In this document: positions 6,437 to 15,418 of the stretch, one piece after another
How positions within the stretch are numbered: the first letter of the stretch is position 1
Layout: each line of letters starts with the position of its first letter
Source of the DNA: a virus
Strand: one strand, 5' to 3'
IMG/VR virus record: IMGVR_UViG_3300035698_000450
Location: 1 to 38,594 of that record
Length of the DNA stretch: 38,594 nucleotides
The notes under the pieces: model-generated
Database searches by the model: none
What the model saw: only the letters and a program-made list of their open reading frames with translations
What the model was told of the DNA's origin: nothing
Made by a program: the position numbers and the translations under genes

Positions 6437-6652
6437 ATGTCAGAAGAACAAAAAGGGCCAGAACTAACTGTTACTGATTTGCAAAATATTAGATCAATCA
6501 TCGATATTGCTGCTACTCGAGGAGCATTTAAAGCAAACGAAATGGCTGCTGTAGGTGCAGTATTCAATAAACTTGATGTGTTTTTGGCAGCAGTTGTGCC
6601 TGCTCAACAAAAAGAGCAGGCAGAAGCAGAAGCAGCCGCTCAACCAGAATAA
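6437..6652 (+). CDS. Small acidic conserved phage protein, function unknown
   Basis: This 71-residue acidic protein is preceded by AAGGA at 6425-6429. The core, IDIAATRGAFKANEMAAVG, is a pattern I recall from small unnamed proteins widespread in marine T4-like phages. The tail is rich in Ala, Glu and Gln and probably disordered. No function is known to me. It appears to be co-transcribed with the gene that follows ten bases later. Confidence 0.75.
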   Translation: MSEEQKGPELTVTDLQNIRSIIDIAATRGAFKANEMAAVGAVFNKLDVFLAAVVPAQQKEQAEAEAAAQPE

Positions 6653-6662
6653 GGATTAAATT

Positions 6663-7247
6663 ATGAAGCATGTTGGAAAAATGAAAAATAACGGCGCAAG
6701 AGTTGCCGTAGTATATAGGACACTTCCAGGTGACCATCTTAGCGCTCTCGTGGTAGGTACCAACGGTTTAGGTGATTCCTACCACGACGGATTGATGCAA
6801 ATAATTGAAGAACCATCAGGGCAAAGTGCAAATGAACTAGCAGATATTTTGGCTGTTCGACGTTTCCCAGACGGACGCAACATGTTAGAATTTTTGCATG
6901 TTAATGGTCATCTTAAAAAAGTTGCAACTAATGCAGTGCTAATGACTCCTGCTCCTCAGACTCAAATTCAATTAGACGAGTTAAACAAATTGATTGCAGA
7001 TCAAAAGGGTCTTCGATTAGAAGATCTTTCTATTGCAGAAAATGCAGAATCAATTGCTCCGGCAGTTAAAACATTGCCAGAGGTAACACCTGCTCCTGCT
7101 GAAGTTGTAGAATCATTTGACCTTACACCGGCAGAAATGCGTAGTAGAGCAGATACTCTTTATAAAGAGGCTGCTAAGTTGCGTAAGGATGCAGATGCAA
7201 TGGATCCGCCAAAGAAGAAAACTACTAAAGAAAAAGTAGAAGCATAA
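6663..7247 (+). CDS. Conserved phage protein, function unknown
   Basis: This 194-residue protein is preceded by AAGGA at 6652-6656. Residues about 1-100 form a beta-rich globular part with KMKNNGARVAVVYRTLPGD and YHDGLMQIIEEPSG. I recall relatives in marine T4-like phages, where it is unnamed. Residues about 105-160 are Pro/Glu-rich and probably flexible. The end (about 161-194) is a short charged helix followed by a Lys-rich tail. It is the last gene of the plus-strand unit, and its stop touches the bidirectional terminator. Confidence 0.75.
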   Translation: MKHVGKMKNNGARVAVVYRTLPGDHLSALVVGTNGLGDSYHDGLMQIIEEPSGQSANELADILAVRRFPDGRNMLEFLHVNGHLKKVATNAVLMTPAPQTQIQLDELNKLIADQKGLRLEDLSIAENAESIAPAVKTLPEVTPAPAEVVESFDLTPAEMRSRADTLYKEAAKLRKDADAMDPPKKKTTKEKVEA

Positions 7248-7275
7248 AAAAAGCACCCTCCGGGGTGCTTTTTTT
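7246..7275. terminator. Strong bidirectional intrinsic terminator between converging modules
   Basis: A 13-base A-rich/GC stem (7246-7258, ending GCACCC) pairs perfectly with 7263-7275 (starting GGGTGC) around a TCCG loop. It gives a U-run after the hairpin on both strands. The plus-strand gene ends at 7247 and the minus-strand fibre gene ends at 7274, so both stop codons are built into the arms and both transcripts end here. Confidence 0.93.
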
Positions 7276-8836
7276 AAACTAAAATTTCTATTATCCCGTA
7301 GTCGCCTTCGAAGTCTTGAAGTGCCTTTCCTATAATTGTTAAAGGATTTACTGGCTCATTTGTATTTCGAGCAGTAGCATGTCCCGGTAATGCAGACGAC
7401 ACTAACGCATTACCTTTCTTAATAGTGCCGGTTACTTTACAAGGAACACGACCACGCAATGCAACAGCAACACCGTTTACTAAACCTGAGTTCATTAAGT
7501 ATGCCGGATCACTGGATACCACACCAATTACTTCTTCAGCAGCGTAATCTGTACATATAGTTACTTCTGCTCTTCCGCCAATTTTTAAAACAGTTCCTGG
7601 TTCATAGTCAGTATCTGCTAGATATTTTTCTGCTAGGTCTGCATATTTTGCCGACGTTGCAGTTGCTGTTAATGTGCCTGCACTAAAATTTCCGCTTGCA
7701 TCACGAGCAACAATAGTATTAGCAGTATTAATAGTAGTAGCAGCAGCATATATACCGTTAACTTTTAATGTGTCTGCTTGAGTTGCAGTTCCAGTTAAAT
7801 TACCAACTAACGGTCCTGTTGAAGAAATGCCGGTGCAGTAAACAGTACCAGTACTGTAAATATTATTCCAAGGATAAGTAGTACTTCCAATATTAGTTAG
7901 CGCACCTACAGTTCTGCTAGGTAATATTGCTAAATCAGAATCTGCAGAAATATTAAATACATTATAACTATTAGCACCTGAAGTTAAATTAAACCTAATG
8001 TTAGCGGTATTACTAGAAATTCTAGGAACACCACTGTCTACAAATAATCGAATTGCATTTGAGTTTATGTTTATGCCGCCTGCACTGCTAATAGTTACAG
8101 GAACATTAAAAGACGGAGTATCGTATGTTACATAATCGCTCGCTACTCTCGAAGCAAGCCTTAAAGAATCTGCTGATGTTCCCCAAAAGATTGAATCATT
8201 TGTATCGCTAGTAGCACTAACACCGGTTGAAGGATTTGCATCACGTAATGTGATACCTTCTTTTATTTTAGTAAATCCAGGAACTAGACCAGCAGTCATT
8301 TCAAATTCATCAGACGATGTTATAGCAACCGTTGTTATAACAGTTTCGTCTGTATAATTTTGAATTTGATGTTTTAATACATAGTGGTATGCTTCGACAT
8401 TATCCTGTAATATTGCAGGAGTAACTAATGTGTTTGCTTGTTGACCACTAAATTGAGGTCCAATTAAACTGTATGCAGATCCGTCATAATAATACAATTT
8501 TCCTTCACTATCATCATACCACAAATCGCCTTCAAATAAATCGCTAGGTTGCGAACTAGAACTTTGCAAAGCAGGAAAACTTTTAAATTCTCTGCCATTA
8601 TATACTTTAAGTTTTTTTGATGCAGTATCGTACCAACTTTGTCCAGTTAGCGGCAATGTAGGTTCTGTAGTATTTGCAAAATTTTCTAAAAGTCTTACAA
8701 AGTTTTCATTAATTGCTAGACCATAGCCTGCGTAGTTTTGTCCTATAAGAGACAAATTAGTAGAATCTACTTCAATTGACCCGTCATCGACTACTGCAAT
8801 CTGCGTTCCGTTTGTTTTTGTTATAATATAAGCCAT
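7274..8836 (-). CDS. Tail fibre protein, paralogue 4 (tip module shared with its neighbour)
   Basis: This 520-residue virion protein is the last of four tandem fibre paralogues. Residues about 1-130 are the shared N-terminal module, recognised by LIGQNYAGYG, NENFVRLLENFA, GQSWYD and GDLWYD, presumably the attachment end. The middle is beta-rich with low complexity, as in fibre shafts. Residues 398-520 are a tip module (YADLAEKY, DYEPGTV, GRVPCKV, IIGKALQDF) shared closely with the neighbouring fibre. A ribosome binding site (GAGG) overlaps the end of the previous gene. The fibre call is by family resemblance; the receptor is unknown. Confidence 0.8.
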   Translation of the reverse strand: MAYIITKTNGTQIAVVDDGSIEVDSTNLSLIGQNYAGYGLAINENFVRLLENFANTTEPTLPLTGQSWYDTASKKLKVYNGREFKSFPALQSSSSQPSDLFEGDLWYDDSEGKLYYYDGSAYSLIGPQFSGQQANTLVTPAILQDNVEAYHYVLKHQIQNYTDETVITTVAITSSDEFEMTAGLVPGFTKIKEGITLRDANPSTGVSATSDTNDSIFWGTSADSLRLASRVASDYVTYDTPSFNVPVTISSAGGININSNAIRLFVDSGVPRISSNTANIRFNLTSGANSYNVFNISADSDLAILPSRTVGALTNIGSTTYPWNNIYSTGTVYCTGISSTGPLVGNLTGTATQADTLKVNGIYAAATTINTANTIVARDASGNFSAGTLTATATSAKYADLAEKYLADTDYEPGTVLKIGGRAEVTICTDYAAEEVIGVVSSDPAYLMNSGLVNGVAVALRGRVPCKVTGTIKKGNALVSSALPGHATARNTNEPVNPLTIIGKALQDFEGDYGIIEILV

Positions 8837-8839
8837 TTA

Positions 8840-10411
8840 TTAACCTCGTAATACCATCACTTCGATGGTGCTAACTTCATGTGAATCAAAATTTTCTAAC
8901 GCCTTGGCAACTAAGGAACCAGGTCTTGGAAATCCACTTACTGTAGCAACACCTGGAATATGACTTGCCGTTAGTAGATCGCCTTTTTCAATTTTTCCTA
9001 TTACTTTACACGGTACTCGTCCTACAAGTGCAATAGCAACAGAATTTTCTAACCCGTCATTTAAAATTTGTGCAGGATTTGTAGTTACAATACCAGCAAC
9101 TTTTGGAGTTTGTGAAACATTTGCAATAGTAACTTCTGCTGTTCCGCCAAACATTACAACAGTACCCGGTTCATATTGTTCATCAGTTGAATATTTTTCT
9201 GCAATGTCAGCGTAAGTTGCTCGCAATATGCTTCCGGATGTTAAAGACCAATCGCCTTCTATTTCGCCAGTTGTCGCAGTAGCGCCTGATGTAATAAATC
9301 GAGTTGTTAAACTTCCTACTGCTGCATCACTTGATACAAAATTTCCTGAGGATACATCAAACGAACTACCTGGTCCTAATGCCCAGTTGCCAGTAATTGT
9401 ACCGTTAGATGTAGTTCCGCCTGCGTTTAATCCAGTAGTAAACACAGTAGACCAACGGGCATTTGCTTTACCGAGTGCAATAGAGTTATCATTTGCTGGA
9501 AAAATTTGACTCGAAGCAGTAACACTATATTGCCCTACTAAACTAATATCAGCAATGCTAGATCCAGCGTTAATTTCAGATGCATAAACTTTTGTAAATT
9601 TATTAGTCGGGCTTCCTAAAGCAGTAGATAAACCTGCAGGTAATAACGAAGTTGCATTAATAATTATATTATAATCTGAATTATCAATTACTAAATTAGA
9701 ATTTAAAATTCCAATGTTAGCATTGCCTATTCCTATTCCTGCAGAATTACTAAATGTCCACGCTCCTGTTATTGCTTCATCTAGGTCTTTGACTGCATAC
9801 TCTTTTTGAGTAAACAGTCCGTATCCTGTTGCAAAATTAAATCCGGGACCTATATGAACAATCCCCACAGCATATACATCTTCAGTATTTTTAACATCAA
9901 AATCATCGCTGGATATTGCGGCCATTATATTGCCATCAGAATATAAAACAATACATGCATGTCCGACAGAATCAGTATCTAAAATTTCAACTGAAGTAAA
10001 TTTAGTCGAATCATATCCAGGAACTTTTTCAGGACCAATTAAAACTTCGCCCAAGGAGCCTTTTGCAAACAACTGTTCAGTACCAGTATCAAATCTCAAC
10101 TCACCTAGAGCAGCATTAGTAGCCTGCGATGCTCCAGTACTGCTTAAAGTAATATTTCTCCACTCAAATCCGTCATAAACTTTTGGCTGTAACCCGTTCT
10201 TATCGAACCAAATTTGACCTTGGACTTTATTTTGCGGCTCAATTGTTCCAGCAAAATGTTCTACTAACCATAAAAAATTATCATTTTGTGTAGTACCGTA
10301 GTTAGTAACATCTTTACCAATAAGATAGATGCTCGAGGCTGCTGTGTCAACAACACCATCATCAAGTGTTGTTAGCACTGTTCCATCATATTTCCTTAGT
10401 GTATAGGGCAT
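8840..10411 (-). CDS. Tail fibre protein, paralogue 3
   Basis: This 523-residue protein has the same N-terminal module as its neighbours (YLIGKDVTNYG, NDNFLWLVEHFAG, GQIWFD), a Ser/Thr/Gly-rich beta shaft with repeated segments such as NGTITGNWALGPGSSFD, and the 124-residue tip module at 400-523 (YADIAEKY, YEPGTVVMFGG, GRVPCKV). Only three bases separate its end from the next gene. A CGGAG ribosome binding site precedes it. The tip is conserved with paralogue 4 while the shafts differ, which points to duplication followed by shaft divergence or exchange. Confidence 0.8.
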   Translation of the reverse strand: MPYTLRKYDGTVLTTLDDGVVDTAASSIYLIGKDVTNYGTTQNDNFLWLVEHFAGTIEPQNKVQGQIWFDKNGLQPKVYDGFEWRNITLSSTGASQATNAALGELRFDTGTEQLFAKGSLGEVLIGPEKVPGYDSTKFTSVEILDTDSVGHACIVLYSDGNIMAAISSDDFDVKNTEDVYAVGIVHIGPGFNFATGYGLFTQKEYAVKDLDEAITGAWTFSNSAGIGIGNANIGILNSNLVIDNSDYNIIINATSLLPAGLSTALGSPTNKFTKVYASEINAGSSIADISLVGQYSVTASSQIFPANDNSIALGKANARWSTVFTTGLNAGGTTSNGTITGNWALGPGSSFDVSSGNFVSSDAAVGSLTTRFITSGATATTGEIEGDWSLTSGSILRATYADIAEKYSTDEQYEPGTVVMFGGTAEVTIANVSQTPKVAGIVTTNPAQILNDGLENSVAIALVGRVPCKVIGKIEKGDLLTASHIPGVATVSGFPRPGSLVAKALENFDSHEVSTIEVMVLRG

Positions 10412-10422
10412 CTATTTCTCCG

Positions 10423-12588
10423 TTATGCTTGTCTAATAATCCAGGCACTAAATGTTCCTGTATTTGCAGTATCGTATGCTTCAGATACTGCAATTGAAAC
10501 AGTATCTGAACCTGTCCAGGTTATTGGACCAGTCATGTAATTTAGTTGAGTATCTGTTTCTCTAGCAACTACAACTGTTCCTGTATTAAAGTTTACTAAA
10601 TCTTCTTTATTTACAGTCATTGTAATTGTTGCTGTTTGAATTGTTAATGGAGTATTAGAAGTCAAATAAACAGAGTTTACATCTTCAATAAATGTCCAGA
10701 AACCTCCAATAACCTGGAACAACTTAACTGTTCTTTCACGAATAGGATCCGGAGTCGATACAGTTATTTGACCTGCTAATTCAAAGTCAGTAACAACTAG
10801 TTGTGTAGCAGTTGTTAACGTGCTAATATAAGATGTAGACGTTCCGTCACTAGTATATTCTAAATTCTCAACATAATTCAACAAAGTTCTTACAGTTGAA
10901 GTATTTAAATTTTCAATAATGTATGTTGCAGTTGTTGCAATATAATTCATACATAATACAGAACAGCGACTACCGTCTGGTTGTGTATAGAAAGGATTTC
11001 CGAATCCGTCTACAGGCAATGTAACATCTAAATACGCAATAATTTCGTCATTAACGTTACCAAAATCAGTAATATCCATTGACAATGCATATGGCTTTCT
11101 AGTTACATACCCTCTTAATGCAAATTCATTGTCAACATATTGTTTGTTTGTAATGTCTGTAGGATTAGTAGGATCAGGTACATTAGTAATAATTGATGTA
11201 TTTTCTAAACTAATTATTCCACTTGAAGGATTTATACTTAAATTAGTTAAAGGGCTTGCTATTGTAGTAATTATGTTGTCATAGATTACAACGTTACTAA
11301 CTGTTAAAATTGGAATAACTGGCAAGTTTGTTAGACTAGGAGCAGAAATTACACCAGTTCCTAATTCGTAGCCTCCGCCAGCATGTGGAGACAATACAGG
11401 ATTGCCGTCAATCATGAAAGACTTAGATCCTTCAAGATTTAAATTAATATTACTAGTCCATGCTGAATTTGTATCGTCGTAGGTAAATGTTTTATCGCTA
11501 GCACCTTTTAAGATAATGCCGCCACCGTCTACAAATGCATCAGCAGGTGATACTTGACCTGTTCCTAATTCAATATTAATATCTTCAACTTGTACAACAC
11601 TAACTTCTAAATTAGTCTGAGCACCTAATACTGTTAAGTTGCCTCTAATTCTTAAGTTGCCGCCTATGTCAACATCATCCTGCGGATCGTTAGTAAGTAT
11701 ACCAATTCTATCGTTTTCAGAATTAACGTGAATTGCAACAGCGCCAGTTCCTGTGCTTACACTATTATATCTAATTTCTAATGCTTCGCCTGCTATAGTG
11801 CTTTGTATAACACTAGTTGCAGTAGATGTTTTGTCAATATACAACGTGATGTTAGTCAATGTTCCTACAGAAATACCATCATTATTAGAAATATCTAATT
11901 CACCAGTAGTAACTTGATAAACGTCTTTTAACAAATAATCTGCAGCACTGAATCCTGCAACACGCTCTGCTTCGGTTGCGGTGCCAACAAATCTAATTCC
12001 CGGAATATCAGGATTTAAAGTGATACCCGGTCTAATTGTTGTTGTTCCAAAATAAGGAACATACGGGTTTAAATTAACACCTTTACTAGTTGCCACTGCA
12101 AGTGCAGTCCCGCCAGAATAAAATCTTGATATTGGAGTTTCTATATTGTCTTTGTCAATAACAGTTTCAACCAACCATCCTTCTTTTCCGGTAAGATCTG
12201 AATAAGATTTGCCTGCTTCTACAAATGTAGTGCCGTTGTACCACTTTAAAATATTGTTAGTATTATCTAACCATAGATCGCCTTTCACAACTCCGGCTGG
12301 CTCAGTACTCGAAATAATCGGACCGCCAACGGGTTTAAATGTGCCAGTCGAGTAAACTTTTAATCTTCCTTCAGATTTATCAAACCATGTTTGCCCAACT
12401 AAAGGACTTCTAGGCTCAAGAATATCAGCAAAATTTTCTAACAATCCTACAAAGTTATTGTTAATGTACTCGCCATAGTTATTAAGATTTTTTCCTACAA
12501 GTACAATACTAGTAGATACCTGATCGTATGATTGATCAGAAATAACTGCTAGTGTTGAATCGTTAGTTAACTTTATTGTATATGACAT
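10423..12588 (-). CDS. Tail fibre protein, paralogue 2
   Basis: This is a 721-residue protein. Residues about 1-130 are the shared N-terminal module (IVLVGKNLNNYG, NNNFVGLLENFAD, GQTWFD, GDLWLD). Around residue 316 is RIRGNLTVLGAQTN followed by INIELGTG, a pattern common in phage fibre shafts. Near 479 is DPTNPTDITNKQYVDN, a fibre repeat of the kind that marks the approach to the distal end. The C-terminal 230 residues are beta-rich and lack both the AEKY-type tip and the collar domain of the other paralogues, so this fibre ends in a different head. AAGG upstream of the ATG serves as ribosome binding site for the downstream gene pair. Confidence 0.8.
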   Translation of the reverse strand: MSYTIKLTNDSTLAVISDQSYDQVSTSIVLVGKNLNNYGEYINNNFVGLLENFADILEPRSPLVGQTWFDKSEGRLKVYSTGTFKPVGGPIISSTEPAGVVKGDLWLDNTNNILKWYNGTTFVEAGKSYSDLTGKEGWLVETVIDKDNIETPISRFYSGGTALAVATSKGVNLNPYVPYFGTTTIRPGITLNPDIPGIRFVGTATEAERVAGFSAADYLLKDVYQVTTGELDISNNDGISVGTLTNITLYIDKTSTATSVIQSTIAGEALEIRYNSVSTGTGAVAIHVNSENDRIGILTNDPQDDVDIGGNLRIRGNLTVLGAQTNLEVSVVQVEDINIELGTGQVSPADAFVDGGGIILKGASDKTFTYDDTNSAWTSNINLNLEGSKSFMIDGNPVLSPHAGGGYELGTGVISAPSLTNLPVIPILTVSNVVIYDNIITTIASPLTNLSINPSSGIISLENTSIITNVPDPTNPTDITNKQYVDNEFALRGYVTRKPYALSMDITDFGNVNDEIIAYLDVTLPVDGFGNPFYTQPDGSRCSVLCMNYIATTATYIIENLNTSTVRTLLNYVENLEYTSDGTSTSYISTLTTATQLVVTDFELAGQITVSTPDPIRERTVKLFQVIGGFWTFIEDVNSVYLTSNTPLTIQTATITMTVNKEDLVNFNTGTVVVARETDTQLNYMTGPITWTGSDTVSIAVSEAYDTANTGTFSAWIIRQA

Positions 12589-12593
12589 TTCTA

Positions 12594-14762
12594 TTAAACC
12601 TTAATAATGTAACTCATGGCCAAGTACGGATTCATAACTTCAGTTGTTACGCCTGTAATAGTACTACCAAAGTTAGTAACAGTAGAAATTGGATTCGGCC
12701 TGTCGTCGCCGCCCGCAACTCCTGCTGCTGCTCCTGCTGCCGGAGTTAATCCAAGATTCGGAGTAGTTGCACTCGGTACTCTTCCGGCTCCGCCTGTACT
12801 AGTTTCAAATGCGTTGGTCATATCATCGTATCCAATCACCATTCTACCTTTTAAATCAGGCAATCTAAACTTGGTAATAATATCAGTAGCACCATATAGA
12901 TATCCAATTGCGGTAAACAATCTAGGATAGTCTGTTTTATCTACGACTGATCCGTCGCAAAACAACCAGCCAGGCGGAGGGTTAATTCCTCCGTATGGTA
13001 TCATAGCGCCGGGTGGTACTAGATAATCTTCTACGCTGCCAATAAGTGCTCTTTTTGTTGCTTTTGCTAATCCCGAAATAGGAGTACCTACATAAGTAAA
13101 ACTACCAGCATTGATACTTCCTAGAGAGTTTACAGCACCTGATGCCGCTAGATCAATTACAATATCATTTATTCCGTCAACTCCGCCTAAGTAAGATCCA
13201 AAAATTGTTAAACTATCATCGTCGGTGTAGTCTGTTCCTGAATTGAACACATTTACTCTAGAATAGGAACTTGGTCCTCTATCTACAGTAAATGTTGCGC
13301 CTACTCCTGTTCCGCCTGATGCAGGAACACTTTCAAAAGTTGCAGTAGATACGCTTACTAAAATTTCATCATCATTTTCTACAAAAGTAACTGATGGTTT
13401 AGACTCGATAACAGATTGTTGTACCGTTGTAGTGAATCTATAAGTTCCGCCCTGGCCTTTATAATTAAAACCAGAACTTGCAATATCACCAGTCATATCC
13501 CAAGAACTTAACGAAGTTAAACTACTTGCAATGCTTGCTTGCCCAGTTAAATCTCCATTAAATGTATTAGCATACACTGTTCTAAACTTTTTGCTATTAG
13601 AGCCTATATTATATGTAGTATCTACAGCAGGATCTATCATTGTAACAAATGCAGTATCTGTAGAAGATCCTAAAATAATTCCTTTACGGAACGTAGAAGT
13701 AGATGAAAATGTTGCAGTGTTAGATAAAGTTACTGTTTTATCAAATATTGCAGTTCCTGTAATAACTAGTGCATTAGTAATTGTAAGAGATCCAGATATT
13801 AATACATCTCCATTTACATCAAGTGCAGCAGTAGGAATAGGTTTATTAATACCTACTCGTTGAGTATCGCCGTCAACTGTTAAAATTTCGTTGTAAACTT
13901 CATCTTTGAGAACTTGAAACGCAAAATTACCATTTTCAGAAGAGTTAATAAAAGTGTTTACTTTTTTTCCTACACCAATTTTTTCTAATCTAAAAGTAGG
14001 TTCAACACCAACAGTTAATCCACCCTTAAGATTTAAAGTACCGTTAATAGAATTACTAATATCATTTCTGACAAAATTATTTCCGCTAACGTACCCTACA
14101 GTCGGACTTGTTACATATATATTTTGAGTTGCATAAGCAGTTGCATTAAGTAGTGCAGAATTTACTGAAGTTAAATTTAACCCAGACTTAATAGTTGTAA
14201 ATCCTTCAATTTTTAATTGGGGAGTAAAACTATCAGGACTAATAATTTCAACAACTGCATCATCAATATAATTTTTAATAATACTGTGTACATTACCAAA
14301 CGTATCTGTAATCTGTTCTGGGTAACTGCCAGTCTTTAAAGTACTTGAATAAGTAGGCCCAACTAATGTCCAATTAACACCATCTAATGTTAAAAACAGT
14401 TGTGCTTTACCTGTATCAACCCAGACATCTCCCTTAGATGCTTGATCAGGAGTAGTATCTTGCTGGTAAAGACCGTTAATAGGTTTCCAGTTTGCACCTG
14501 CAGAAGTTCCGTCATTGATTCTTAATTTTTTATTAGTAGGATCGCTGTTATCAAACCACAGTTGTCCCTCAATGGGATTAGTAGGAGGCTCGCTGTATGC
14601 AAAATTTTCTAGTAAGTGCAAAAAGTTTGTGGATAATGCCTCTGCATAATTTGAAGCATTCTTTCCAATAAATGTTAAACTTGTCTGACCTGTGTTAAGG
14701 TCACCGTTAACAATTTCTAATGATTTTGTATTGTCACTATAATAAATTAAATAGGTACTCAT
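12594..14762 (-). CDS. Tail fibre protein with C-terminal tail collar domain, paralogue 1
   Basis: This 722-residue protein starts with the shared module (LTFIGKNASNYA, NFLHLLENFA, GQLWFD, GDVWVD). Near 470-540 there is a degenerate copy of the Gly-rich repeat also found in the giant protein (SGGTGVGATFTVDRG). Residues 582-722 are a phage tail collar domain: PPGAMIPYGG, PPPGWLFCDG, FRLPDLKGRM and a His-free Gly/Ala loop before MNPYLAMSYIIKV. This domain forms fibre heads or hinges in T4-like phages. A GGAG site precedes the ATG. It is the only one of the four with a collar domain. Confidence 0.85.
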   Translation of the reverse strand: MSTYLIYYSDNTKSLEIVNGDLNTGQTSLTFIGKNASNYAEALSTNFLHLLENFAYSEPPTNPIEGQLWFDNSDPTNKKLRINDGTSAGANWKPINGLYQQDTTPDQASKGDVWVDTGKAQLFLTLDGVNWTLVGPTYSSTLKTGSYPEQITDTFGNVHSIIKNYIDDAVVEIISPDSFTPQLKIEGFTTIKSGLNLTSVNSALLNATAYATQNIYVTSPTVGYVSGNNFVRNDISNSINGTLNLKGGLTVGVEPTFRLEKIGVGKKVNTFINSSENGNFAFQVLKDEVYNEILTVDGDTQRVGINKPIPTAALDVNGDVLISGSLTITNALVITGTAIFDKTVTLSNTATFSSTSTFRKGIILGSSTDTAFVTMIDPAVDTTYNIGSNSKKFRTVYANTFNGDLTGQASIASSLTSLSSWDMTGDIASSGFNYKGQGGTYRFTTTVQQSVIESKPSVTFVENDDEILVSVSTATFESVPASGGTGVGATFTVDRGPSSYSRVNVFNSGTDYTDDDSLTIFGSYLGGVDGINDIVIDLAASGAVNSLGSINAGSFTYVGTPISGLAKATKRALIGSVEDYLVPPGAMIPYGGINPPPGWLFCDGSVVDKTDYPRLFTAIGYLYGATDIITKFRLPDLKGRMVIGYDDMTNAFETSTGGAGRVPSATTPNLGLTPAAGAAAGVAGGDDRPNPISTVTNFGSTITGVTTEVMNPYLAMSYIIKV

Positions 14763-14764
14763 TG

Positions 14765-15400
14765 TTATGCTCCTGTACCACTAATGCTCTGTACTCGCAC
14801 TGTGTAGTCAATTTGAATCATTCTGTTTAATGATTTTTGTACAGGATGGAATATAACATGTGTCAATAATATTTCGTCGCCGCTCGAATCTTGGCCGATA
14901 AGTCCTAACTCGTCAAATACATATGTACTTTCTAAATTTGAACTATTATCAAATGCCAATTGCCCGCTTGGCTCTCCAAAGTCTAATAGACAACTAACTA
15001 ATAAATCTGTATAAGTTGTTCCAATTAAATGACGAGTCTCCATAAAATTTCGTGTAGGATCTAAATTAAATCCACTATTACTATCTACTGATTTATCGTA
15101 AGTGTTATTATACAATGTAGCATTTTGTCCGGTACTGTTTGGCGTCAGGTAAGTGATAATTCCGGTAGGGTCAACACGACTTCCTCCGTTACCAAATGCC
15201 ATTTTAGTTACCCAACCGTACCCTTGATTGCCTATACTGTTTACTAATGCAAGACTAAAGTTTTCGTAGTGAATTGCATTTTTCTTATCAACAAAAACTT
15301 CCTTTGTCTCTGGATCAAAGATTTTAATATGGCCTTGCACTTTTACTGCGCCAACTTCGTTCGGGTTTTCTTGAACTGGTTTATTGTTTTCTTCTTGCAT
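14765..15400 (-). CDS. Virion structural protein, unknown role (fibre or baseplate adaptor candidate)
   Basis: This 211-residue soluble protein lies between the collagen-like fibre and the four fibre paralogues. Central motifs are KKNAIHYENFSLAL and KMAFGNGGSRVDPTG, then ATLYNNTYDKSVD. I recall this combination from virion proteins of several T4-like and jumbo phages that lack an assigned role. The start is the ATG at 15400, with TGGATAAG upstream as a weak ribosome binding site. Its position suggests a connector for fibres or a minor baseplate component; this is inference from context only. Confidence 0.6.
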   Translation of the reverse strand: MQEENNKPVQENPNEVGAVKVQGHIKIFDPETKEVFVDKKNAIHYENFSLALVNSIGNQGYGWVTKMAFGNGGSRVDPTGIITYLTPNSTGQNATLYNNTYDKSVDSNSGFNLDPTRNFMETRHLIGTTYTDLLVSCLLDFGEPSGQLAFDNSSNLESTYVFDELGLIGQDSSGDEILLTHVIFHPVQKSLNRMIQIDYTVRVQSISGTGA

Positions 15401-15418
15401 GTTCGTACTTATCCATTA

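Noticed and set aside
9228-9509. Plus-strand frame opposite a tail-fibre gene
   Set aside because: Antisense to a well-supported fibre gene, without start signals or recognisable protein features.
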